DNA of 64,000 nt, taken from Brienomyrus brachyistius. Taxonomy: Eukaryota > Chordata > Actinopteri > Osteoglossiformes > Mormyridae. The DNA is taken from contig NC_064548.1 of the NCBI RefSeq assembly GCF_023856365.1, positions 7,799,642 to 7,863,641 on the forward strand. Direction: 5' to 3'. Under the pieces are notes generated by a model. That model was not told the DNA's origin, did not search any database, and saw only the letters and a list, made by a program, of their open reading frames with translations. Positions 12,701 through 24,700 of this stretch are shown in pieces; the stretch's first letter is position 1, and every line of letters starts with the position of its first letter. Position numbers and translations under genes: made by a program.

Positions 12701-15700
12701 CCTGCAGGCCTTACCCACCTAGGGGTAAATAGTGAAGGCTGATCTGTTGTAACATTCCCGGTACATGCTGTCTGTGTGTGCTGTCTCTGTGTCGCTGCCC
12801 TGCAAGCCTTACCCTCCTATCGGTAAATAGTGAAGGCTGATCTGTTGTAACACTCCCGGTACATGCTGTCTGTGTGTGCTGTCTCTGTGTCGCTGCCCTG
12901 CAGGCCTTACCCTCCTAGGGGTAAATAGTGAAGGCTGGCTGGCTGTCACACTGCTGGTACACAATGTCTGTAAGTGCTGTCTCTTTGTTGCCATTCTGCA
13001 GGTCTTACCCTCACAGGGCTGCGTGTTGCACAGCGCCTCCTCCGTGTGCAGGCCGATACAGATGTCGCCTCCATCTGAAGGGGCGGGGCTGCTGCAGCTG
13101 CGTGTTCGCTGGTAGTGTCCCCCACCACAAGTGACTGAGCACTGTGACCAGGGGGACCAGCAGGACCAGGCGCCCTTAACTGGACACGTCAGACAGGGAC
13201 AGAGGGGTGAGACAGCAGCTGTAACCGGACCTGGCCGTCTTTGTGTACAAAACAGAGCTCACAGTCTGCCCCTCCCTGTTAGTGAAACATCGCAGCTGGA
13301 TGTCGATCTAGACCCTCCATCCAAACGGCGCGCTCTGCCAAGGCCGTCGGCATGACACTGGCTTCCTCCCAATCCCGTAGCTCATAACTCCCACTCCGTT
13401 CCGGGTTGGTTTCACCGGCTTGCACCAGCCCCAGAGGACCAGGCGGGGGCGTCGCATTACTGTGCTGCTGGCGGGGCTCCAAGCTCACAAATGAACAAAT
13501 AAATAAAACCAGAAAGTATCTGGCTGTGTGCAGCTAGAGTGATAGAAATGGCCCGCCCTTCAACCGCGGGGTCGAAGCCCATACGGCGCCCTAGGCAACC
13601 TTTCATCACTGGTGCCCTCTAGGGGCCTGCATAGGGTGCCACATAGTCTTTTACTGGCACTGGATGTGCAGCAAAGACACTTACATCTATGGGAGCCTGC
13701 CTTAATCACCACCAGGAGGCAGATCTCTGGGCAGTAATGCACTGTACCAGTGTTTGGGTATTTTCAACTGTATCTAATGCCTTAAGATTAAATTAAACAT
13801 GGAACATGAATAATTAGGAGGCTACATGAATGAGCCAAGGGGCGGAACTATACGAACAGGAATGGGGGGAGCGTCTGGATGTAGGTGTGGCATAAGGGGC
13901 GGGGACAATGATGGAGATAGCTGTGTGTTAATGAGAATGCGATGCGGGCGACCTAGCAGTGAGTTGTACCAGAATAATATGAGCTAGGTGGCAGGGCAAT
14001 ATGGGGCGTGGGAGGCCAGCAGGATGGGGCAGAATGGTATAGGATGGGTCATGGGAAGGATTCAGCTGAGTAGTGTAGGAGGGGACAGGATGGGGTAGGA
14101 TGGGGCAAGATGGGGCAAGATGGGGCAAGATGGGGCAGGCCAGGGCAGAATGGGGTAAGTCGAGGCAAGGTGGGGTAGGATTGGACCGGGAGAGGCAGGA
14201 TGGGGCAGGATGGGACAGGGCAAGGCAAGATGGTGTAGGATTGGGCAGGGCAAGGCAGGATGGGGCAAGATGGGGGTAGGATGGAACAGAGCAAGGCAGG
14301 GTGAGGCAGGATGGGACAGAGAGAGGCAGGATGGGGTCGGATTGGGCAGGGCGAGGCAGGATGGGGTAGGATTAGGCAGGGCGAGGCAGGATGGGGTAGG
14401 ATTGGGCAGGGTGAGACAGGATGGGGTAAAATTGGGCAGGGCGAGGCAGGATGGGGTAGGATTGGGCAGGGCGAGGCAGGATGGGGTAGGATTGGGCAGG
14501 GCGAGGCAGGATGGGGTAAGATTGGGCAGGGCGAGGCAGGATGGGGTAAGATTGGGCAGGGACGAGGTAGGATGGGGTAGGATTGGGCAGGGCGAGGCAG
14601 GATGGGGTAAGATTGGGCAGGGCAAGGTAGGATGGGGTAGGCTTGGGCAGGGCGAGGCAGGATGGGGTAGTATTGGGCAGGGCAAGGTAGGATAGGGCAG
14701 GATGGGACAGGGTAAGGCAGGTTGGGGGAAGACAAGGCAGACATGTACCTGGGCAGGCCTGGGGGTTGCATTCCTGGTACTCCACGGCAGAGCCGCTGCA
14801 CACCGTGGGGGCGCTCTTGCCCTCAGGTGTGGCACAGCTGCGCTTGCGGGTTCGGAATCCAGTGGCACAGTCCCGCGAACAGGCAGACCACGTCTCCCAC
14901 GGCGTCCAGCCAGTGCCAGCTACTCGCACCACGGGTCGGCCCGTCTTCAGCAGGTCCTCCACGAGAGCTGCGGAGGAGGAGCACAGAACATCACCTGAAT
15001 ACCTACAGTTGGGAGGTGTCCCTGAGATAAGCTCCACCCCTGAGGAATCTCAATTACTGTGCATAAAAGGCTTAAAGGATAAAAAAATAAGCAAAATGTT
15101 GAACAGGACACAAACACACACACATATATAACATATACACACACACAGACATACACACGTTCATGACACACTCTGCATGGGCTTGTGGTTGGTTTCGCAT
15201 AAGTGGCACTCCGGAAACTGCCATGACGAATTAGGCAGTTAGCAAAAGGGATTAAGTGCTCAGACAAGAAGGGGAATTGGATCAGTATTAGCCTGCAAAG
15301 TGCTTCCCCTTTCAGCAAAAATCATAGGTATGACTCAGTTCATTATCAGAGCTCTGGAGGTTTCATTATTTTAACTCTGGACTGCTGGCTTCTTCTTTGA
15401 GGAAGAATTATTATTTATTTACTTATTTGAAAATTGTGGTAAACAGCTCCTCTTGTTTTCCACACGCATTAAAAGGTCATTAGACATTTGCTTGATGTAT
15501 GCCTGATGCTGAGGGCTGTCCTGCTATTTCCACACTAGCTGCTCGGTGGATGGTACAGCCAATATTCCCCAGGAGCCGCTACTTTGACTCCTTTGGCCTT
15601 TTTCTGCTGTAGAATCCTCTGATGCACAATAACTTTGAAAAGCACCGCAGACCGTTTGCGTGGGACAGCGGGGTGGCGGTGAGATTTCGCCGAGCCGTGA

Positions 15701-18700
15701 GCCTGTTATTCTTCAGAGGACAGACAGCTTTGTGGGGTATTCCAGTTGAGTGGTGACAGAGCTGCACACTCGTTAGCACTTCACAACAGTTCTGTTTACA
15801 TCTTGTTTTTTTCATCCTGAGAGCCTAATTTTTCCCCCTTAAAGCATCCGCAGCCAAACGCTGGCATCCTCTGAGGGCTGGTATGGGAATAAAGGGCCGG
15901 TTAAAGGAGCCGTGGGCTTTCGGTTTGTCCTGAAACGGCACATCACGGCATGCGCTGAGGAGGGTAGACCCTTAGCACGCTGATCACACACACTGACCCA
16001 GAAACACCCATTCCACTCCAACCTGCCGTCCTCTGTGATTACAAGTGAGGCTCACGGCCAATCTGAGTCTCCCAAAAGACATTTAACTTCCTCGTATAAA
16101 GGTGGAAGACAAATTTATCTGTGTACACAATAAACACCGTCCCGCTAATGTAAGCAGGGACCCCTAACTCACACTGGCAGATGTGGAGGCTCCCTCCTTC
16201 CCTCCATCACACGTCTAAACCTCCACAAATAAATGCACCCAGCAGGCATACGAATGAACAGACACTCCAAGCTCCCGTAATGCGACAGGGTCGGACGGCG
16301 AAGCTCACTGTCGGTCTCGCAGGCGGAGGAGCCGTCGTTGGGACAGAAGCGCGTCTCCACCTTGCGTCTGCCCAGCTGCAGCTCGTGGGGGTCGGCCAGC
16401 TGCGCGCGGCAGCTGTAGCGGAGCCTCTGCTCCTGGCGGGCGCCACCCTGTGTCACATTGACGGGCATCCAGGGGGTCCATGGCGTGTTGCGACGCACCT
16501 CTGGGCACGCTTCAAGGTTGCAGATCTTGTACTCCTGTGGGGTGGGGGGATTCTGTGAGATGTGTCTTTGGGGGGGGGTCCTTCACATCCTGTTATTTAC
16601 ACACACACTGCGACCCACTCAAGTCTCATAAACAGAAAACACCTCAGTTTCAGACCCCCCAAGTTCACTCTGGAGATACTCAGTAAGACTTAATTTAATT
16701 CCTAAGTAGTGTAATTAAATTTGAATGGATCTTAGCTCTTTAACACCAGTGATCACTTTAAGGGCTATTTAATGTTACAGGCGCCCCCCCCCCCCCCCCC
16801 CCCCCTTTCCGCGTGACACTAAGCCTGACTCAAGTGGCTTGATATCGAACGGCATACTTGAGGTGGTGTGCTGGAGAGGAACGCCATATTGAATTCGGGG
16901 CCTCCCACCACGATGGAGAAATGGAGCTGTGTTCAGCCGCATGTTCAGCCCTGACTATTGATTCATTCTCTAGCACTGTGATCCCAAAAATAAATTACTC
17001 TTTTATTGAGGTACATGGACAGCTCTGTAGGTTAAATAAGCCTAAACTACCCCCTAAACTACAGGCAAGGAGACATCAGAAAACAGCCTCTCTCTGCCTG
17101 GGGCACTGTAGTTATGTACCAGTCACCAGCAGTTTCCTTCCAGCTCTCCGGTGCCCTCTAGCGTCGCTTTGTCAGCCAGGGGCACTGTGGGCAACTTACC
17201 AGCGCACATCCGGGGCAGCCATTTCCGTTCTCGCAGTTCCTGACGCGGGAGTGGACGCCGCCTCCACACTCAGTGCTGCACTTAGTCCAGGAGCCCCAGC
17301 TGGACCAGAGGACGGGTAGCGGGCAGGAGACCTTCTCGTTGCACAGCCTGCAGACGGTCACATGCTGTTAGCACCAACGTCACGCCGCTTCAGACCACCC
17401 CAGCGCCTGAACACTAACCCCTGCATTTGTGAGTCCCTGCAGCAATCGCATTCACACATCATTACTGCGTCTGCTGGTTCATTTACAGACAGCCTCAGTA
17501 AGAGATCATCACAATGATCTACTGCACTTCCAGGACTGGGGGGTTTAAATCCCAGCTGCTCACCTCTCCTCTCGGCTCTGTCCCACGCAGACCCGACCCC
17601 CATGTCTGGGTGAGGGATTGTTGCAGGATCGCTGTCGCACTTCGAACCCAATTCCACAGCTGGTGCTGCAGTGGCCCCAGGACGACCAGGGGGTCCAGCC
17701 TCCGTTCCTGCAGCACACATGAAGCATCACTCATGTAAATGCTGTTCCTGGGATACACAGTTCCTGCAACCTGGAGACATGGACTCTGCTCCATGCCAGG
17801 CTTCCTCGTGGTGGGAGGGTCAAGAACCTCTCCAGCGCCTCCAAGTGGCACAGGGGCTCTGACGTCTCACCATAGCCTTCAGGTTTGACAATGATCCCTT
17901 AATTCGACTTGAAAAGCCTAATGAATATATTATGCTGTGCATTCAAATGCGTTTTTCCCACAAGCCTGCATAAATGCTGGCTTATTCTTAAACGACAGAG
18001 AGAAACTGAACTGCGAAATCTTTTTCGGTCATCATCTAAAACACATCGAAAGGCGAGGCCAGCAAGGTTCAGGGAGAGCTCTAAGTACATTAAAATTCCT
18101 TCAATTTGCCTAAGTGCTTTGTTCTGGCGGGGCTCCGTTTCGTGATTTAATTGCGGCTTCCTGTGAAGCTGAACCCAACCTCAGCTCCCGCTGTAACTTT
18201 TAATCTGTCAGGGGAAGGCAGAGAACGCAGAATGTCGGTCTGGATAGAAGAGATCAGCGGAGAAGGTGGCAAAGGGATGGTCTGGAGGACTGTTGCTTCT
18301 GCCCATTAGCAGCCCCCAAATGGGGGGAGGGTGTGGAAGTTCCCGGAAGGCCGAGGGTCTCCCTGGTCACCTCTGATTACCAGCACCCTGCTCGCCCTCT
18401 TCGTTCATCCTGCAGGTGCTGATTCTGTGGCCCCGTCTCTCCACTGCTGCCGTCCCTGCGAACCTGCTCTCCCTGGCTAAGACATGGCTTCTTTACACTC
18501 TCGGTAATCGGGCTCCCTAAGCAGGTCACCTGGAGCACCACTGTCCGCCGTATCGTCACCCACGGGCCTCTTTCCCCTCACCTGGAGCAGTTGGACACCT
18601 CCATGGTGGGGCCCTCGCAGTTGCGACCCCCGCAGCGGGGGGTGGGGCTGTCACACGGCCGCAGGCGGCACAGGCAGGAGCTGCTGCTGTCCCCGTCGTC

Positions 18701-21700
18701 ATGGCTGCAGGGTTGCCATGGAGCCCAGGGCCCAAAGCCACCATTGACAGTTAGGTTTCTCACCTGCAGCAGAAAGTAAGGAGCTGGATTGGGGGAACAG
18801 ACTCTGATCCACTGATCACAAGTGGAGACTGATTTTACAGCAGAAAGAAATGAGGGAGGTGTGTTTGCTGAAGAGTTACACTGTAACACATTAGCACAGC
18901 AGCTAAAGCCTCCATCATCATTACAATTTCTCCCACCCCAGAGACCTACTGGACATTCGGTGATGTTCTGGCTCCACTGGCTCATGTTGGAGCTGTCTTC
19001 AATGGTGGTACAGCGCCGCTGCTTCCGGTCCCAGCCACAGTAAGGGTCCCGCGCTTCAAGGCACAGCCTGCAGGGGGCCACAGCGGGAAAACAGCATGTG
19101 ATGGCCGAACACAGCAAAAAAAACACATGCGTGCACACTACGAGCCGTCACGCGTGACAAGGCACCAGACAGCGGGAGTGAAACAAATCGACGCAAATGT
19201 GCCACAGCGAAGGGTCTCCCACGGCAATTACACGTTCGTAAGCTGTGCAAAAATGGGCTAATTGAGGAGCAATTAAAGCTCAAAGGCTGTTAATGAAATG
19301 AAGCTGTCAGCACTCGAACCCAGCTGTGGTGTAGGGTGTGTGCAGGTAATGCATGTGTAGTACAAAACACAGGTTTGTAATTATATCTTTGTGGGGACTC
19401 TCCATTCATATCTATGGGGAAAACTCTAATCCCAACATGAAAATCTTAACCCCTAGCCAGTCCTAACCTTATCCATACATAAATAAACAAAATACGAGGC
19501 ATTTTTAGTTTTTGACTGCCTTCACAGATATTTCTGGGTACCTGAAATAACAGGTTTTTGTTAAATTGTAGGGAACGTTTGGTCCCCACAATGTAATATA
19601 AACATAAATCACACACATACGCATTTTTTTGTGCGATGCATTGTCTCCACACATTTTTTAATGCCAGTTATAGATTTTTTTTAAAAGTGAGTTTCCCCTT
19701 GTGGAGAATGAAAAAATGGTCCCTACGACATCAAAATAACTAGTTTGGTCCCCACAATGTAATATCTACAACCCCATACACATGCGCGCCCACACACACA
19801 CACACACACACACACAAACCCCCCTGCTGTGGAAAGAGCCCCTGTCTGGCCACACAAAATGTGTTTCTGCAGCACAATCCAGGAGGTGCGACGGTGACCT
19901 CCAATCAGCTCCGCGCTACTTCATAACGACTCCGTCACAATCCGGCTCCTTTGTACGACGCCCGCGATATGATTTTGCAGCTCAATTGACCTGAACATCT
20001 CAGAAACCGATTTAGCATATCGTGACAATAAACACGGGTAATAGAATCACCTCACCGAACACACATTATTTACAGACAAATCAGCACTTCAGACGAGCGA
20101 AAGTAATGACATTTACGGCAGGCCCTCGCTGCTGATTTAAAGCGTCATTATAACGTGCGATTAGCCAAAGCAAGAGACAGACCCCATGGACAGGAACCTC
20201 GGGGCCAATTCATTTACGGACAGACCGGCCCACACTCCATTAATTACGGCAAGCTGAGAAATCATCAGCGCTGGGGCCAGGCCAGGCGGTGCCAGCAAAC
20301 GCCCGGGCGACTCTGAGTAACGCTGCCCTCCTGCAGCCAAAGCGGGGCGTCCTCATGGGAACAAACGCCAAGACCCACGGCGACACGTGCTGCGGGTGAG
20401 TGTGAGCTGCCCGTAGCCACGAGAGCGTGAGTCAGAAGACGGCCACTGTGCCAGACACAGACATAGCAGACACGTATTCACCCAGCCCTAACGTCCAAAC
20501 ACGATTCTCAGCGCTAAAAGCCATCACCTCCCAAATGCCGGGATCGCCCTCTTGCAGCGCCGCACGTCATTCCGCTCAGAGCGGTCATGCTGGCTGATTC
20601 ATGGTTCTAACAGAGACGGCCAGAGGACGGGCGTCGGCGTGGGGGAGGCGCCTTGATGAGACTGCTGTGGCGTGTCGTTCACCTTGGGATAAACTCCCCT
20701 TCAGAGATGAAGCGGAACCCCGAGGCTCTGAGAGAATCACTTACCCGCAATACTCATGGGAACTATGCCTTCAACTGACATTTTACAGCAACAGCCAACG
20801 CCTCTTTACAGGCTGGTAAAGGAGATGAGTGATTACCTTGCGTTTTGAATGTGCGCCACAAGTGTGGTACTGCACAGGCAGGGGGCGCTGATGAGAGCCC
20901 GGAGGGGTCTATGCTGGATCTGTAGCGCTTAGCAGATTGGCCTTATGGTTGGACGACGAAGTGTTTAACTTCACTAAATTAATTAAAATCTAATTAAAAT
21001 AATTAGCTGAATTGGGCTCTGGATTAAACTGTCAGATAAAAGAACATTTTTAAAAAAGGAATGAATAAATCTAGTAACGGGAAAAGCAGATTGAAAAACA
21101 AGCAGCACATAAGCTGTGGGAAACGATTCCGCTGAACAAGGCAGGATTCAGCTGCCTGTGATGTCCACATCCGGCCAGAAAAGACCTTCCAATCACAGTG
21201 AGCTAATCTGTTTGTGTGTAAAGCCTGGATGTCCAACTCAACTCTGTCCCAGAATCCAGTGTCACCATCTAAAGATCTGAAACAGGGTCTCAAACACAAG
21301 GAACCTCTCACTGATAACTCAATCTGCTCGCTTTCGGATGCCACACAAAGCAACAGACACAAATGTCCAGCGAATATTTATGAGACATGCAGTGCCCTGT
21401 ACCCACCCCCACCCAAGATCCCCTCACTGCTACGGTCTTAGTGGACATCAAATGCTTCTGGAAAGCGAGGAGGGGAGGCTGTCGCAATTAGACTGTCACC
21501 TTTTTGATGTCACCAGACCAGTTCCCCCCTCCAAGGTAAAATCTGAGGAAACATGTCATCTCCACATGTTTGAGTCAAGAGCCAATCAGCTCGTCAGTCA
21601 GGAGCCACCCGGAGGAGTCAGCCAATCAGACGAGGGTTTCACTGCCAGAATCCCCCCACCAAGTGTCACGTTCATCATTAGCCTGGCTGTGGAGCCTTCA

Positions 21701-24700
21701 GCCCCCCGTCTCCACTGAAGCCTGTACCCCCCCCGAGATGCTCTGCCCGCTCGATGTTCCAAACTCATCGGCTTTCTGCATGGAGCCCACAGCCGGCTGG
21801 AACGCGACTGCAACACGAGAGACCAGAAACATGGCCACGTAACCTGCCCCCCCCCCCCCCCCCCAGTCTGGCTCATGTTAAAGTGCGAGGACAAAAAACC
21901 TGCCTTGCATTTCGAAAAGCGTCACCGTCAACGTCAGCTCATCGTAGCAAGCTGCATCTGGCTTGGGGGGAGAGGAATGTGCGACTGCCAGACAATCATA
22001 ACCGGCATCGTCCCTCTGAGGACTCGTGGTAGGGACGGGGGCGGGGGGTGAGGGGTGTCGAGCAGACGGAACGGGACAGGCCTGGGGCAAGTTCACCCAA
22101 CCTTCAGTGCGAGTTTAAGCTGGCGAGTCAAACCAAGACCTTTACAGTAACTGTCGTTAGAAAACTAAGACAGGTGCCGTAAATAAAATATGCTTTATTT
22201 AATTAGCTGTAAAAATTTTACTAAGAAGAGTGAAGAAAAAGTGTTTAAATTTTCCAATGATTTATAGCCTGCTTAATTGTTCAGGGGTTAAGAAGTAATG
22301 TAGCAGGAGGGATAAATAGTTTTAGTTATAATTTAAAGGTATACTGCAGTTTTACCACACAGTGAATAATTATAGCCCATGAGCACTACTGAATTGGCAA
22401 AATTTACACTGTGTGATTAACTGAATCAAGTGGGTTAATTAAGTCTGAGGTCAGTGTAAGCAAGCAGCAGACTACAAAACATCCAAGGACCTGACAACCC
22501 CAAGGCAGAGAGGGGGAGAAGGTGGGCTAGGGAGAATCGGAGGACGTGGTTGAGAGAGCAAGACCAGGGAAGAGACGCGCAAGAGAGATCGGGACCAGTG
22601 AGGAGGCGGGTGAGAGAGAGGGACCAGTGAGGAGGCAAATGTAAGACAGCAGGACCAGTGAGGAGTTGCATGAGGGAGAGCGGGACCAGTGAGGAGGCAT
22701 GTGAGAGAGACCAGGACCAGTGGGGAGGCATGTGAGAGAGACCAGGACCAGTGGGAAGGCATGTGAGAGAGACCAGGACCAGTGGGGAGGCATGTGAGAG
22801 AGAGTGTGACCAAAGAGGAGGTGCTAAAGAGAGTGGGACCAGTGAGGAGTTGCGTGAGAGAGGGTTGGAACAGTGAGCAGGTATGGGGTCAGAAGGATTT
22901 GCAGGACCAGTAAGGAGGGGCATGAGAGAGACTGGGACCAATGAGGAGGCGCATGAGACGGAACAGGACCAATGGGGAGGCCAGTGGTCAGTGCTCCTTG
23001 GTCAGTGCTGCCCACCAGCAGACAGCTGCCACTTAAACGTACATAATTAACCCTCCACCACAGCATTACGCAGACTCAGAAACAGCCCTTTTACATATTT
23101 AATACACCCTGCACTATAGCAACAACTGACTCACCACCAATATGGACTGTTTGCCCATGCTGTGGAAACTTCCGGAATGAATGAAAAGGATCCATAAGCC
23201 CTTTCCCCAGCCTGCTCCTGGTGCCCGCTGTGATTGTTCCACCCTGCTGTGTGCTAAGTCCCCGGCCTCCATAGATCTCTCCATCCTGTCTTTCAATTTC
23301 ACCCACACCTCTGTTAGCTTAAGCTGCTGTGAGTGTAGCCAGGGAAAGGGCCTGGCAACTGATGCATGTCACACACACTCACTCACACACACACACACAC
23401 ACACACACACAGATTTGTAATTATATCTTTGTGGGGACTCTCCATTCATTTCTATGGGGAAAACTCTACTCCCAACTTGATGACCTTAACCCCTACCAAG
23501 CTCTAATCTTCACCATAAATAACTAAACAAAACACAAGTCTTTTGCCAATTTTAGTTTTTCAGCAGTCACATATATTTTTTTTAATAAAATTAAGTTTCC
23601 CCTTGTAGGGACCTGAAAAAAATAACAAGGTCAAAATAACAGATTTTTATCACATTGTGGGGTCAATCTAAACATGACCTACGCACACGCACATTAAAAC
23701 ACACACAGAGCCGAGGAAACATCATACTATAGACCCCTCCCCATGCATCCACATTGCAGACTGGCTGAGCAACCATGACGCTGAACCACGGGTCAGACGC
23801 GGGGGTGATGCTCATCAGCAGCTCTCCTTCTTAGGCTGCCTGACAATATGCTCAGCAGCTAAAAAGGTGACGTCTGGAGGGGGCGCTTGAGAGCAATCAG
23901 AGAATCAAAAATAATTATCTAAGTGATAATTGGGGTTTCCCACCACCCAGTGCCACGTGGAGTGGGGCTGCCCCCCTGCCCCCACCCCTGCACTCACCGC
24001 TCCGTCCTGTAGGTGGAGCATCTCTCCAGAGGGATTTTCAGCACTCTGTTGTTCAGGCCTACAAACAATGACCTGTCGCTGTGCAAGATCTGCAGGCTCA
24101 GGATGGGCTCCCGTGTGTCGGCAGGCAGGAGCTGCATCTCCTCCAGGTAGCAGCCATGCAAGCTGTGATTGGCTGTGGAGAGGGCCTTCAGGATGGTGCC
24201 ATACTCTGATTGGGGGAAGGAGCACCTGTCAGACACCCCGGTGTGAAACCCCGCCCCTTAGCGCTCACCCGCTGCCCCACGACACCGCACCTGTGCCGAT
24301 GTACATGACATGGTAGAGGGTGTCTCGGCCCTGCACAATGTCCACCACCAGCTTGGAGAAGCGCACGCTGTCCTGGACCACCAAGGGGTCCACGGAGACA
24401 GGCTGCACCACGTCGTTCATGAGGAAGAGGCGCTGTGCGTCCTGCAGGCTGCGCTCTGTCAGGTTCTCATTGGGACCGCTGTCATTGATGGTGCCACACT
24501 GTGTGGGTGTGCACAGCAGAAACATTCAGAGCAGGTGAAACCCCGCGGGTGCATCAGCGAGGCAGACGAGAGAGGCAGCAGCCCTCCAGGGAATGGTGGG
24601 TGGATTGATGGGGATGGATAGCTGGATGGAAGGATGGATGGACTTGCCTGGAAATTAGGGATGGGGTTGGGCGTGGCCTGCCAGGTGGAGCGTGGGTTCT

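Noticed and set aside
12515..13134. Short ORFs across the 98-bp repeat
   Set aside because: Repeat readings and intron read-through from exon 17, not genes.
14049..14868. Proline-rich ORFs of 250-268 codons on the minus strand
   Set aside because: They run through the 30-bp C-rich array and partly overlap exon 16 in other frames; low-complexity artefacts.
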